From CAVTOA01 sp963736285 (GTDB lineage: Bacteria; Actinomycetota; Actinomycetes; Mycobacteriales; QHCE01), in contig CAVTOA010000001.1 in NCBI GenBank assembly GCA_963736285.1, forward strand, positions 1 to 64,000: a stretch of DNA of 64,000 bases, written 5' to 3'. Every line of letters begins with the position of its first letter. The stretch's first letter is position 1. Positions 1-10,000 of the stretch are shown piece after piece. The translations under genes were made by a program, and so were the position numbers. The notes under the pieces are model-generated. The model saw only the letters and a list, made by a program, of their open reading frames with translations, was not told the origin of the DNA and did no database searches.

Positions 1-82
1 CTAGACGGCGGACGTCTCGGCGCACGTGCCCCCGAGCGTGCGGCGCGCGCTTGCTGAGCGGCTCACTGGCGGTCAGAGCTGA
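1..82 (+). CDS. coaD: Phosphopantetheine adenylyltransferase, C-terminal end only
   Basis: Reading from base 11 gives a short tail (DVSAHVPPSVRRALAERL...) ending at TGA 80-82. It resembles the C-terminus of actinobacterial CoaD, which makes dephospho-CoA from phosphopantetheine and ATP. The location fits too: coaD commonly lies just upstream of the SepIVA and DUF177 genes in Actinobacteria. In the same frame a TAG stands at bases 2-4, so either another single-base indel lies in the first ten bases or the call is wrong. The rest of the gene is outside the window. Recognition rests on about 23 residues and on synteny. Confidence 0.5.
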
Positions 83-179
83 GCGTGAGCGGGCAGTATT
101 GTTGTTAACGCTTACCACTGTCTTGCCTTAGACATGCGTCGCCTTAGCAAGACTTAACAAAGCCAAGGGAGCGTCCGTT

Positions 180-677
180 GTGGAACCGCTAGATCGGATC
201 GACGAGGCAATTCGCTTGGTTGAGGGCGCTCGTTCGGTGCCAATGTCATCCAACTGCATCCTTAACCGAGGAGATCTGCTCGCGTTGCTGGAGCAGGTGC
301 GCATGGAGCTTCCTGAAGAGATGCGGCGCGCGCAGACGGTGCTGGAGGAACGAGACAAAGTCATCGCTGGCGGGCATCAAGAGGTGGAACGCATCATCCG
401 CGAGGGTCAGGCAGAGAAGGCGCGGCTGGTGTCCATGCACGAGGTCACTCTTGCTGCCGAGCAGGAGTCGACCCGCATCATTGGCGAAGCCCGAGCCGAG
501 GCCCAGCGGCAACGCGACGAAACCGAAGACTACGTCGATACCTCACTGGCTAACTTCGAGCAGCTGCTCCAGCGCACCCTCGCCACGGTCGAGCGCGGAC
601 GTACTCGGATGCATGCGGTCTCAGACCTCGGCGGGGGCTTCGAGCACCAGCCCGACGAGAAGCCGCTGCCGTTCTAA
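180..677 (+). CDS. SepIVA/DivIVA-like coiled-coil protein
   Basis: A 165-residue soluble protein rich in Glu, Arg, Ala and Gln. Heptad-like helix runs from about residue 30 to 140, with no membrane segment. The N-terminus (MEPLDRIDEAIRLVE) and the place directly upstream of DUF177-rpmF-rnc-mutM match the mycobacterial SepIVA gene (Rv2927c order), a septum-associated DivIVA-like protein. It is shorter than the mycobacterial protein. The start is GTG at 180, just after a GGGAG-like ribosome site (168-172); an internal ATG at 243 is a weaker alternative. A role in division or envelope placement is inferred from family and synteny. Confidence 0.7.
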   Translation: MEPLDRIDEAIRLVEGARSVPMSSNCILNRGDLLALLEQVRMELPEEMRRAQTVLEERDKVIAGGHQEVERIIREGQAEKARLVSMHEVTLAAEQESTRIIGEARAEAQRQRDETEDYVDTSLANFEQLLQRTLATVERGRTRMHAVSDLGGGFEHQPDEKPLPF

Positions 678-794
678 GGCGGAGCATTCCGGTTGGGCCG
701 TACGCACGGCTTCTTCTAGTGAGCTAGCCCAACTCACTTCAGGACAGCGCCCAGCATGGGCCGAACTCCACGGCTGCGTTAAGCTAAAACCGTT

Positions 795-1434
795 GTGTCG
801 CGTTCTCATGTAGGTCCTCAGTCCAACCCCCAGTCTCCGTTTGTGTTCGACGTACACGAGCTCGGACGCCGCCCGGGGGTCATGCGCGCATTCCAGCGCA
901 GCATTCCGGCCCCGCCGGATCTCGGTCTCGATCTTGCCCGGGTGCCAGAGTCTTCAGTGGTTGAGCTCGATGTGCGGCTGGAATCGGTGACGGAAGGCAT
1001 CTGGCTGTCGGGTTCAGCTACCGTCGGCGTGGTTGGCGAGTGTGCCCGCTGTCTGCGCCCGTTGCACTACCCCATGCGAGCTCAACTACAAGAGCTGTTA
1101 TGCCCACCCCAACTCCATGACCGACGAGACCACTGACGCCGACGAGGTGCACAGGGTGGTCGACGAGTTGGTTGACGCCGAGCCCGCTGTTCGAGACGCT
1201 GTGGTGCTTGCATTGCCGAGTACGCCATTGTGTCGAGAAGACTGCCCAGGCTTATGCCCCGATTGCGGGCAGCACTGGGACGATCTTCCGGACGACCACA
1301 GCCACGAGCAACGTGATCCACGTTGGTCGGCGTTGGAAGCGCTCGCCGAGCCATCAGAGTCAACGGCGTTGTCAGAGCAGACTCAGTCGTTGCTATCGTC
1401 TACCAGTTCCATCAACAAGAAACAGGAGAACTAG
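795..1434 (+). CDS. DUF177/YceD family protein (frameshifted)
   Basis: Bacterial YceD/DUF177 proteins are coupled to rpmF and are linked to 23S rRNA accumulation or large-subunit assembly. The N-terminal part (795 to about 1097) has the CxxC element GECARCLRPL. The C-terminal part, in the next frame, has the family's second Cys-rich block (LCREDCPGLCPDCG). The frames join at 1097-1099, where one extra T turns an expected CTG-TAT into CTG-T-TAT. Removing it gives 639 nt, 212 residues, a normal length. The stop lies 2 nt before the rpmF start, so the pair is translationally close. The indel is most likely a sequence error. Confidence 0.85.
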
Positions 1435-1436
1435 TC

Positions 1437-1610
1437 GTGGCCGTCCCCAAGCGGAAAATGTCGCGCAGCAACACTCGCTCGCGCCGCTCTCAGTGGAAGA
1501 CCTCTCCGGCCACCGTTGCCGCGTGCCCACAATGCAAGGCCCCCAAGCTGCCGCACACCGCTTGCAGCGTATGTGGCACCTACGACGGTCGTCAGGTACT
1601 CGAGGTCTAA
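1437..1610 (+). CDS. rpmF: 50S ribosomal protein L32
   Basis: A 57-residue basic protein starting with GTG (MAVPKRKMSRSNTRSRRS), the conserved L32 N-terminus. Two CxxC pairs (CPQC and CSVC) form the zinc-ribbon site of the zinc-containing L32 paralogue. L32 sits near the peptidyl-transferase region of the large subunit. It follows DUF177 by 2 nt after AGGAG (1425-1429) and precedes rnc by 7 nt, the usual yceD-rpmF-rnc order. Having all four cysteines marks this as the C+ form rather than a zinc-independent C- form. Confidence 0.96.
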   Translation: MAVPKRKMSRSNTRSRRSQWKTSPATVAACPQCKAPKLPHTACSVCGTYDGRQVLEV

Positions 1611-1617
1611 CTACCCA

Positions 1618-2340
1618 ATGAATCTTGGTGCGGCCGCGGCAGAATCGGCCGGAGTCTTAGAGGCCGCGCTTGGAGTGACGTTCGATCATGCACTGTTGTT
1701 ACGGGCATTGACCCACCGTTCTTTTGCTTACGAGAACGGTGGTTTGCCCACTAACGAGCGCCTAGAGTTTTTAGGCGATTCGGTGTTGGGTCTGGTAATC
1801 ACCTCGTCGCTGTATCACAGCTACCCCGACTATCCAGAGGGTCAGCTCGCCAAGCTGCGTGCGTCTGTAGTGGACATGCGGGCGCTGGCGTCGGTAGCGC
1901 GTGGCATTGGCCCAGGTGGTCTGGGTGCCCTAGTCCTGTTGGGTAAGGGCGAGGAGTCCACGGGTGGCCGAGACAAGGCCAGTATTTTGGCCGACACCAC
2001 CGAGGCGGTGCTGGGCGCAATATTCGTCCAGCATGGGCTCGATACGGCCGATCGGGTCATTCATCAGCTCTTCGACTCGGTCATCTCTGACTCTGCCGAG
2101 CGTGGCGCTGGGCTCGACTGGAAGACCAGCCTGCAAGAACTCACTGCCGCTCATTCCTTGGGCGTGCCGGAGTATCGCGTGAGCGAGTCTGGCCCGGACC
2201 ATGCCAAGCGGTTCGGCGCCATCGCGGTGGTGGGCGGTGAACATCTCGGTCAGGGAGATGGCCGTAGTAAAAAAGAGGCTGAGCAGCAAGCCGCTGAGTT
2301 GGCGTGGCGCACGTTGCATGCGCGTGTTGCTGGCAACTGA
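1618..2340 (+). CDS. rnc: Ribonuclease III
   Basis: A 240-residue double-strand-specific endoribonuclease that processes rRNA precursors and structured mRNAs. The RNase III signature NERLEFLGDSVLGL is at about residues 43-56 and carries the catalytic acidic residues. The second acidic cluster (DTTEAVLGAIF) follows at about 126. A C-terminal double-stranded-RNA-binding domain begins near residue 165 (DWKTSLQEL) and ends in a Lys/Glu/Ala-rich helix. ATG 1618 is chosen because the family N-terminus begins here; the frame is open upstream only because it overlaps rpmF. mutM begins 6 nt after the stop. Confidence 0.95.
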   Translation: MNLGAAAAESAGVLEAALGVTFDHALLLRALTHRSFAYENGGLPTNERLEFLGDSVLGLVITSSLYHSYPDYPEGQLAKLRASVVDMRALASVARGIGPGGLGALVLLGKGEESTGGRDKASILADTTEAVLGAIFVQHGLDTADRVIHQLFDSVISDSAERGAGLDWKTSLQELTAAHSLGVPEYRVSESGPDHAKRFGAIAVVGGEHLGQGDGRSKKEAEQQAAELAWRTLHARVAGN

Positions 2341-2346
2341 GTTGCG

Positions 2347-3200
2347 GTGCCGGAGTTACCTGAGGTTGAGGTCGTCCGCAGAGGGCTCCAGCGTGGGGTG
2401 AGCGGGCGCACTATTGAAGCGGTGGATGTGCTTCACCCCCGTGCGGTTCGTCGGCATGCGGCTGGGGCCGCAGACTTTTGTGACGCGCTCGTAGGCACAA
2501 CCATGCGGCGAGCATGTCGTCGGGGGAAATATTTGTGGCTGTCCACCTCGGACACAGAGGCGCCGGGTGCTTTAGCTTTGGTGGGGCACCTCGGCATGAG
2601 CGGGCAGCTGCTGGTGCGACCAGCGGTCGACCCGGATGAGCGGCACCTGCGCATACGCTTTTCTTTTACCGATGGTGAAACCCAATTGCGTTTTGTCGAT
2701 CAACGGACGTTCGGCGGGTTTTTTCTCGACGAACTGGCGGAGTCAGGTGTGCCGAGGCGGATTGACACATAGCTCCTGACTTGCTCGAGAGTGCGTTTGA
2801 CGCGGAGAAATTCGCGGATGGACCTCTCCAGGCGGGAAAGCGGCATCAAACAAACACTGCTCAATCAGACGGTTATTTCCGGCGTGGGCAATATTTACGC
2901 CGACGAAGCACTGTGGCGTAGCAGGCTGAATTATCTGCGTCCTGCTCAGTCTTTGTCTCAGCGCGAGGTCGACCGGTTGCTTGCCGAGCTCCGCGCTGTG
3001 TTTGCGGACGCTTGGCCGTGGGCGGAACGTCGTTCGATGCGTTGTATGTCAATGTGAATGGCGAAAGCGGGTACTTCGGCCAATCGCTGAATGCTTATGG
3101 TCAAGCCGGAAAACCCTGTCCGCGCTGCGGAACGATCATCACACGGGCACCTTTCATGAACCGTTCTTCGTATTTTTGCCCGCACTGCCAGCCCCGCTAG
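2347..3200 (+). CDS. mutM: Formamidopyrimidine-DNA glycosylase (three frameshifts)
   Basis: Fpg/MutM excises 8-oxoguanine and ring-opened purines and nicks the strand. The N-terminus (PELPEVE) supplies the catalytic Pro2 and Glu3, and a Lys follows in RRGKYLWL. The middle has the helix-two-turn-helix block (LNQTVISGVGNIYADEALW). The C-terminus has the zinc finger (CPRC...CPHC). The product is split over frames by three single-base changes: a missing base near 2766, an extra C near 2823, and a missing T near 3012. Correcting them gives 855 nt and 284 residues, the usual size. The start is GTG. All three indels touch short homopolymers, which favours sequence error over a pseudogene. Confidence 0.9.
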
Positions 3201-3259
3201 CCCCGCTAGCCCCGCCGCCCCGCTAGCCCTGCCCGCACTGCCAGCCGCGCCCACTGCCC

Positions 3260-3373
3260 TGTTTGACCGGTCGTTCTCTCGGCGTGTCCTCTGGAATTTC
3301 ACCGGTCGTGGCAGCCGTGCGAAATGACCGGTGAAATCGTGGGCGAAACGCCGAGAGAACGACCGGTCAAACA
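3260..3373. repeat. 114-bp nested palindrome: two 48-bp elements head to head
   Basis: The arms 3260-3285 and 3348-3373 are perfect 26-bp reverse complements (TGTTTGACCGGTCG...). A second 12-bp pair (3296-3307 and 3326-3337, ATTTCACCGGTC) is nested inside. The left 48 bp (3260-3307), reverse-complemented, and the right 48 bp (3326-3373) are the same element, differing mainly in a 10-bp central spacer. A single copy is at 53023-53070 and a diverged one at 13513-13560. The element fills most of the 320-bp gap between mutM and the ABC genes; just upstream (3191-3230) is a short GCTAGCCCC direct repeat. It could fold into a very long hairpin. Confidence 0.85.
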
Positions 3374-3520
3374 AGGGAGGCGAGGCGCAGGAGGGAGGGT
3401 GCTTGCGGCACACGTAGGCTCCAAGACGTACAGTACGACGCAATGAGTGCAATGCACCGGCATGTCTGATTGTGGCGTCGCCAGCCGAAGCGCTGCGATG
3501 AGCGTGGGAGGCGAAAGGCT

Positions 3521-4521
3521 TTGAGTAGTTCTGAAGCACCGGCAATATCAATTCGCGGTCTTACGTAAGCGGTATGGCAGCCATTGGGCGTTACATGGCA
3601 TCGACTTGTCGGTGCGCCATGGCGAGATATTCGGGTTTCTTGGCCCCAACGGCGCTGGCAAGTCGACCACTATTCGGTTGATGCTCGACCTGCTGCGCCC
3701 CACGTCTGGACGCATCGAGCTGCTGGGTACTGAGGTACGTGCCGGCGGTGCGGAGCTGCGCCGTCAGCTCGGTTACCTACCCGGCGAATTGACGATTGCA
3801 GGTCGGCAGACCAGTGGGGGAGCTGCTGAGGTACCTCGGAAAGTTACGCGGTGGGGTGCCGACAGAGCGCATCCACAGCCTTGCGGAACAGTGGGAGCTC
3901 GATCTAGACCGTCCTATTCGGGCACTCTCCAAGGGAAACAAGCAGAAGGTGGGGCTGATCCAGGCATTCATGCACCGTCCGCGATTGCTTGTCTTAGACG
4001 AGCCTACGAGCGGCCTCGATCCGCTTCTACAGCAGCGATTTCTGGCGATGTTGCGGGAGTCCCAACAGGACGGTGCGACCATCTTCATGTCCTCGCACAT
4101 ACTGTCCGAAGTGCAGCGTGCCGCGGACAGGGTCGCCATCCTGCGTCAAGGGCGCCTGGTGGACGTGGACGACATCGCGAGCTTGCGCCGACGAGCTGTG
4201 CGGCAGGTAGAGATTCAATTTGACGAGGCGGTCTCACCGAAAGTTTTTGCGCGACTGCCTCACGTCCGCGATGCGAAGGTTGTTGCGGGAACGCTCCACT
4301 GCACGGTTGAGGGAAGCGCCGATGCGTTAGTGAAGACCGCGGCCCAGTTCCGGGTGCTCACGCTGCTCAGCCGAGAGCCAGACTTAGAGGAAGACTTCCT
4401 TTCCTATTACAGCGACCCCGACAAGCGCGGCGAGTCTCCTCCAGATGGTTCTCACGGTGATGACGCCGGGAACGCGGTCGAGGCGCTAGCCACGGATCCT
4501 GTCCATGTTGAGACGAGGTAG
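3521..4521 (+). CDS. ABC transporter ATP-binding protein (two frameshifts)
   Basis: ATPase subunit of a two-gene ABC-2 type exporter with the next gene. It has Walker A (GPNGAGKST), a Q-loop-region sequence (LGYLPGEL), a signature-like ALSKGNKQKVGLIQAF, Walker B (LLVLDEPTSGLD) and the H-loop (SSHILSEV). The C-terminal ~100 residues resemble the accessory domain of antibiotic/multidrug ABC-2 ATPases. Frames are broken by an extra base near 3563 and another near 3808; removing both gives 999 nt and 332 residues. TTG 3521 follows GGGAGG at 3507-3512 and is the best start. Substrate unknown; DrrA-like drug or lipid exporters are the nearest description. Confidence 0.85.
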
Positions 4522-4525
4522 CACC

Positions 4526-5320
4526 ATGCGCGCCACAGTTTTGGCCCAATCTTTGCGCGAACAGCGGCGATCGCTGTTGTGGTGGACCGTCGGCATTGCT
4601 GCGGTAGTGGCGATGTATGTGCCGCTGTATCGAAGCTATCGCGACAGTGGTTTGTTGGAACTGGACCGCAAAGGCCTGCCGTCGGGTTTGAGTGAGGCAT
4701 TTTCGTTAGGCGACATCAACACCCCAGCCGGATACCTGCAGAGTACGGTGTTCGGCTTGATCATGCCGTTGTTGGTGATCATGGCCTCGGTCATCGCCGG
4801 GGCTCGCAATATTGCCGGCGACGAAGAGGCGGGAACGCTCGATCTGGTATTGGCACATCCGGTGAGCCGCCGCCGGCTTCTCACGGAACGTTGGAGCGCC
4901 ATGTTGGCGACCACCATGTTGCTGACTGGGGTTGCCTGCGTGGTCACCCTGTTGATGGCGTGGGCATCGTCGATGGGTGTGAGTTTTGTCAACGTCATCG
5001 CGACGTCTGTGGGTCTAGCCCTGTTGGGCGTGGTATTTGGCTCGTTGGCGTTGGCGGTGGGTGCGTCCGTGGGGCGCCGTGGGCTTGCGCTGGGCGTGGC
5101 TGCGGCGCTGGCATTGATGAGCTACATAGCGAATAGTTTCGCGCCGCAGATCGACGGTTTTACCTGGGTGCAAAAGCTCTCGCCGTTCTACTACTACCTG
5201 GGTAAAGATCCGTTGCGTCATGGCTTCGATTTCGCCGGACTTGCCAGGCTGGTGGCGTTGATCGCGGTGTTGTTTGTGGTGGCAATTGTGCATTTTAATC
5301 GGCGCGACATTGCTGCTTGA
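4526..5320 (+). CDS. ABC-2 type transporter permease
   Basis: A 264-residue integral membrane protein with about six hydrophobic segments, the first at about residues 20-37 (LLWWTVGIAAVVAMYVPLY). The EEAGTLDLVLAHPVSRRRLL stretch in the cytoplasmic loop is typical of ABC-2 exporters, where it contacts the ATPase. ATG 4526 lies 4 nt after the ATPase stop with GACGAGG upstream, so the two are surely co-translated and form one exporter. No accessory periplasmic-binding or fusion domain is seen. Substrate cannot be told from sequence. Confidence 0.85.
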   Translation: MRATVLAQSLREQRRSLLWWTVGIAAVVAMYVPLYRSYRDSGLLELDRKGLPSGLSEAFSLGDINTPAGYLQSTVFGLIMPLLVIMASVIAGARNIAGDEEAGTLDLVLAHPVSRRRLLTERWSAMLATTMLLTGVACVVTLLMAWASSMGVSFVNVIATSVGLALLGVVFGSLALAVGASVGRRGLALGVAAALALMSYIANSFAPQIDGFTWVQKLSPFYYYLGKDPLRHGFDFAGLARLVALIAVLFVVAIVHFNRRDIAA

Positions 5321-5376
5321 TGAGTTTCGCTGGGCTTGTATTCATCGCCCTTTAGACGGCGTGAACAGCATCGGCT

Positions 5377-6090
5377 CTATGCCAGCCCGAACTCTTGGGT
5401 CCAATAGGGAGTCCCGTCGGAGGCGCGGGAAACACCGACTCCGGTGCTGTGATACGAGCAATTTTGAATGTTGGCGCGATGCCCAGCGCTGTTCATCCAC
5501 GCGCCCATAGCCGCTTGTTCATCTGAATACCCCTCGGCGATGTTCTCTCCAACTCCGGCGGAGTAGCCGTTTGCGCGGGCGCGGTCAGCGGGTGTCGTGC
5601 CGTCAGGCGTGGTGTGGTCAAAGTAATGGCGACTGATCATGTCGGTGCTGTGTGAGGCCGCGGCGCGCATAAGCCGAGTGTCGACAGTGAGCATCGCGCA
5701 TCCCTGTTTCCCGCGCTCATTGTTTACGGCTTGAATAACGGCGTTTGCTTGACTTGTCTCCCAGCTCGCGGATGGTGCGAGAGAAGGCGCTGGGGGAGCC
5801 GCGGGGGGCTTCGGGCTGCTGCTCGGGGCGGGGCTGGGTGCGGTCTCTGTTGCCGGAGGCGGTGTCTGGTGTGGACTGTGACTATCTGGTGCCGAGGAAA
5901 AGGGTGAGGTGCCATGCCGACGGGGGTGGTCGGGTAACAAGTCCGAGTGGAGGCCGGCGATGTCAGCGGCGAGCTGTTGCGGGTTGTCGCGATCTTTAAG
6001 AGGTGCGGCGTGTGCTTGCCATCCAGCGAGCCCTGCGGTAGTTACGGTGAGGATGCCCGCCATAATGACGACCCTGCGAATAACCAACAT
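5377..6090 (-). CDS. Secreted CAP (SCP/PR-1) domain protein
   Basis: A 237-residue exported protein. The signal peptide is residues 1-28 (MLVIRRVV then a hydrophobic run ending AHA). A Pro/Ser/Ala-rich linker spans about 70-115. A CAP domain occupies about 118-237 with the usual motifs: NNERGKQGCAML, a His in AASHSTDMISRHYFDH, GENIAEGY, and MNSAGHRANIQN. Bacterial CAP proteins of this YkwD type are secreted and of uncertain biochemical role. It is convergent with the ABC permease and divergent from acylphosphatase. Confidence 0.88.
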   Translation of the reverse strand: MLVIRRVVIMAGILTVTTAGLAGWQAHAAPLKDRDNPQQLAADIAGLHSDLLPDHPRRHGTSPFSSAPDSHSPHQTPPPATETAPSPAPSSSPKPPAAPPAPSLAPSASWETSQANAVIQAVNNERGKQGCAMLTVDTRLMRAAASHSTDMISRHYFDHTTPDGTTPADRARANGYSAGVGENIAEGYSDEQAAMGAWMNSAGHRANIQNCSYHSTGVGVSRASDGTPYWTQEFGLA

Positions 6091-6148
6091 GCGGGCAGGG
6101 TAATGAGAGTAAACGAAAGTTTCTACTGTTACCGCATTGTGGAGCGAT

Positions 6149-6461
6149 GTGAATTCGCAAAGTAGTCAAGGTGTACCCACCGGTGACGGTGACGTGCGGC
6201 TCACCGCTGTGGTGAATGGTGTCGTGCAAGGCGTCGGGTTCCGGGCTTGGAGTCGGCAGCAGGCAGAGCGTCGCGCCCTCGTAGGGATGGGCCCGCAATT
6301 CCGCCGATGGCGCGGTGGAAATCGTGACCGAAGGCACACGGCCGGCGTGTGAGGCATTTTTAGCCGCCCTGCGGTCGGGCAATACTCCTGGTTTGGTACG
6401 AAATGTTAATGCTGAGTGGTGCGTCGCCGCGGGCGGACTGGTCGGATTTGTCGAGCGCTGA
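6149..6461 (+). CDS. acyP: Acylphosphatase (frameshifted)
   Basis: Small enzyme hydrolysing carboxyl-phosphate bonds. The N-terminal frame has the signature VNGVVQGVGFRAW with the catalytic Arg. After about 6284 the next frame continues with the family's second motif (GWARNSADGAVEIV, with the catalytic Asn). One extra G in the GGG run at 6284-6286 explains the break; removing it gives 312 nt, 103 residues. GTG 6149 is preceded by GGAG at 6141-6144. An acylphosphatase gene directly upstream of smc is the normal arrangement in mycobacteria and streptomycetes. Confidence 0.85.
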
Positions 6462-6706
6462 GGCACCTGCAATACCGCGAGCGCATATTAGCCCAATTCA
6501 GTAGGTCTAGGAATTGCCCAGATGGGGAATAGTGAGGGTAGGCCGACTTAGCCGTTCCGCCAGTCGTATCCTTTCGTTTGGCGAGACAACCACCCGCCGG
6601 TGGCAACCGCTTTATCGAGGCGCTAGTCGGCCGATAGGGTTTGAGAATTTTGGGTGTGTCGCAAGCTTGATATACCCGGACATTATTCGTACATAGGAGA
6701 GCCACC

Positions 6707-6913
6707 ATGGCAAAAGCTCTGTTCGGACACGTCGGTATCGCACCTGACCAGCGGTTGCGCGACGAAATTCGAGGGCTGAGAGAGACCGTTCACGCGTTGG
6801 AGTTTGAGCTAGCTCGATTGCGTGCGGCCAACGACCGTCTCGCGGCTGAAGTCGCGGCACAGGGCGGCGAGCTCAGCAACATCGGTAGCCTTGACGAGCC
6901 CGCGCTCACCTAG
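6707..6913 (+). CDS. Small coiled-coil protein upstream of smc
   Basis: A 68-residue acidic protein with a single predicted coiled coil at about residues 18-52 (heptad Leu/Ala spacing in LRETVHALEFELARLRAANDRL) and a short tail ending DEPALT. ATG 6707 has AGGAG at 6695-6699. I believe similar short proteins occur beside smc or mutM in other actinobacteria, but that is from memory. No enzymatic motif is present. A partner role with Smc is suggested only by position. Confidence 0.65.
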   Translation: MAKALFGHVGIAPDQRLRDEIRGLRETVHALEFELARLRAANDRLAAEVAAQGGELSNIGSLDEPALT

Positions 6914-6966
6914 CCGAGCTGCTCGTTTCGTCTGTTGGCGCGTATCCGGGCAATGCCCCACCCCGC

Positions 6967-6991
6967 TGCGGCCCGCACAATTGGGGCCGCA
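6967..6991. terminator. Hairpin after the small coiled-coil gene
   Basis: A 7-bp GC stem (TGCGGCC and GGCCGCA) with an 11-nt loop, 54 nt past the stop at 6913. No T-run follows, so it is a weak terminator candidate only. Confidence 0.3.
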
Positions 6992-7091
6992 CAACTGGCC
7001 ACCTGTGACGGGTGTGAGTTGACGTATCTTTGGCGCGTCCTCGCTTAGTATCTTTCCCTCTCCCTCCTGCCCTCTCACCGCTGGAGTCAGC

Positions 7092-10000
7092 GTGCACCTG
7101 AAGAGTTTGACACTGCGCGGGTTTAAGTCTTTCGCTTCGGCGAGCACGCTGCGTTTCGAGCCTGGCATCACTTGCGTAGTAGGGCCAAATGGGTCCGGAA
7201 AGTCCAATGTGGTGGATGCGATTTCGTGGGTGCTTGGCGAGCAAGGCGCCAAGGCACTTCGCGGCGGCAAGATGGATGACGTCATCTTTGCTGGCACCTC
7301 CGGTCGTGCGCCGTTAGGGCGAGCCGAGGTCACACTCACTATCGATAACCACGATGGTGCGCTGCCTATCGAATATGCCGAGGTGTCGATTACCCGAAGG
7401 CTTTTTCGCACGGGTGAAAGTGAATATGAAATTAACGGCGATTCCTGCCGGTTGCTGGATATTCAAGAATTGCTCTCTGATTCGGGCATTGGCCGGGAGA
7501 TGCACGTCATCGTAGGTCAGGGTCAACTAGATGGGGTGCTGCAAGCAAGGCCAGAGGATCGTCGCGGCTTCATCGAAGAGGCCGCCGGGGTACTTAAACA
7601 TCGCAAACGTAAAGAAAAGGCGCTGCGGAAATTGGAGGCGATGCAGATCCAATTTGACGCGTCTGCACGACCTCACCGGTGAGCTACGTCGACAACTCAA
7701 GCCATTGGGTAAGCAAGCAGAGGTAGCTCGTCGCGCCGCCACCATCCAAGCCGATCTCCGTGACGCACGTCTGCGATTGCTCTCTGATGACCTGCTAGCC
7801 CTACGCACAGAGCTCGATAAAGACGTCGCCGACGAGACGGCCGCCCGTGCAGCGCCGCACCACGGTAGAGGCGCGACTAACCACTGCGCGGGAGCAAGAA
7901 ACTCAGCTCGAGCAGGCCATGTCTGCTGATGCGCCCGTGCTGTCTCGTGCACAAGAGACCTGGTATCGGCTCTCCGCGTTAACGGAGCGTTTCCGTGGCA
8001 CGGCGCAGTTAGCCGACGAACGGGTCAAGTTCTTGCAAGCTACGCCAGAGGAGACCCGGCCAGGGCGCGATCCCGAAGCGTTGGAGCGGGAGGCCGCCGG
8101 GATCCGTGGGCAACATCAAGAACTCGAAGCCGCGCTTAACGCCGATCGCGGTCGACTGACCGATGCGATCGAACAGAAGAAGCTGCTGGAGCAACGTGCC
8201 GTGGAGGCTGAGAAGGCGCTGGTAGCGGCGGTTAGGGCGGTGGCGGATCGTCGAGAGGGCCTCGCACGGTTGACCGGTCAGGTCAACACTATGCGCAGTC
8301 GCAGTCAGGCGGCCGCTGATGAGATCGAACGACTCTCGGGTGCGCTCGCGGATGCCGACGAGCGGGTCGCTGTTGCTCGCACTCAGTTCGAAGCGGCACA
8401 GTCCGAAAGCGACGGTCTTGACGAAGGCAAGGCCGGGTTGGAGGCGCGACGGTCAGCGGCGCAAGAAGCTGTGGAGCTGGCGAGTGCGCGGGTCAATGAG
8501 CTGACGGATGCGTGGCGGACCGCAGAGCGTGAGGGGGCGTCGTTTGCCGCGCGGAGCGACGCACTGGCGATGAGTTTGGATCGTAAAGACGGCGTTGGTG
8601 CGCTGTTGGCGTTAGGTGCCGAGCAAGTGCCCGGTTTGGTGGGGAGCGTCGCCGGGTTGTTGACCGTGCGGCCGCAATGGCAGGCAGCGGTCGCGGCGGC
8701 TTTAGGGAGCGTCGCCGATGGAGCGGCGGTCAGTTCTACATCCGACGCAGTGTCGGCGTTGTCGCTGTTGAAAGCGGGCGATGCCGGTCAGGCGCAGTTA
8801 CTGGTAGCCAACAGGGCAGCCGCGGTTCCTCGCGATGCGTGGCCGTCGTTGCCCGCCGGCGCACAATGGGCGATAGACGTTCTGCAAGTGCCGGCAGAAT
8901 TCGCGTCCACAGTGGAGCAATTGCTTGACCGGGTTGCGCTGGTTTCCGACCTCCCTGCTGCGCATGGTTTGGTATGCGCGCATCCGGATGTGCGCGCTGT
9001 TACCGAGACTGGCGACGTGCTCAGCGCAACGTGGGCGGCGGGAGGTTCTGCGCATGCGCCGAGTGTGATCGAGATTCAAGCCGCCCACGATCAAGCTCGC
9101 GAACAACAGCACCAGGTTGAGTCGCAGGCCGAGCAAGCTAAGGCGCAACTCGCGGTCGCAAAAGAAGCGCAGGTAGAGCGTAAGCAAGAGCTCGATATGG
9201 CAGTCGCTGCATTACGGGAGCAAGACCAGCAAGCCAATTCTCGTGCAAGAAATTTGGCGGGATTGAGTGCCGCTGTGAGATCAGCCCAGGCGGAAGCCGA
9301 GCGGCTACGGGTCTCTCGCGACAAGGCGCATGCGGCACGAGAAGCTGACGCCGGTGGCCTCGCGGATCTGGAAGAGCGACTCCGGCTTGCCGAAGACACA
9401 CCCGCTGAAGACGAACCGTCCACATCGGAGCGAGATGAACACCAGGCGCTCGCAGCGCAAGCCCGACAGAACGAGATGGAGGTCCGACTCGCGGTTCGAA
9501 CTGGTGAAGAGCGAGCTCGGGCGCTTGCAGGTCGCGCCGAATCGCTGGAGCGTGCCGCAGCGTCGGAACGGGCAGCGCGAGAACGTGCCGAAAAGGCACG
9601 GAAGGCACGAGCGGCTGGCGCGATCGTGGCGCAGGCGGTTGCTCGGGCAGCTCGCATCGCATTGGAACGCATCGACGTGTCGTTGCGGACCGCTGAGTCC
9701 GAACGAGATCGGGTGCAACAGGAGCGGGTACGCCGGGAGGGTGAGCTACTAGAGTTGCGGACCGGCCTGCGCGAGATGACGGCTGAGCTGGACCGTCTCA
9801 CCGACGCGGTGCACCGCGATGAAGTCGCCCGCGCCGAGCAGCGGATGCGTATCGAACAGTTGGAGATCAAAGCGGCAGACGACTTCGGCATTGACGTCGA
9901 AACGCTGTTGGCCGAGTACAACCCGCAGCTGCCGGTGCCACCCACACCGGCCGAGATCGCCCAAGCCGAGGCCGAGGGTCAACCCACCCCTCCGCCATTG

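Noticed and set aside
3191..3230. GCTAGCCCC direct repeats as a possible CRISPR or integration site
   Set aside because: Only three or four 9-10-bp units without spacers; too short for CRISPR and no integrase nearby other than XerC.
9091..9945. 284-residue minus-strand open frame
   Set aside because: Antisense of the smc coiled coil; Ser/Arg/Ala-rich shadow composition produced by the GC-rich coding strand.
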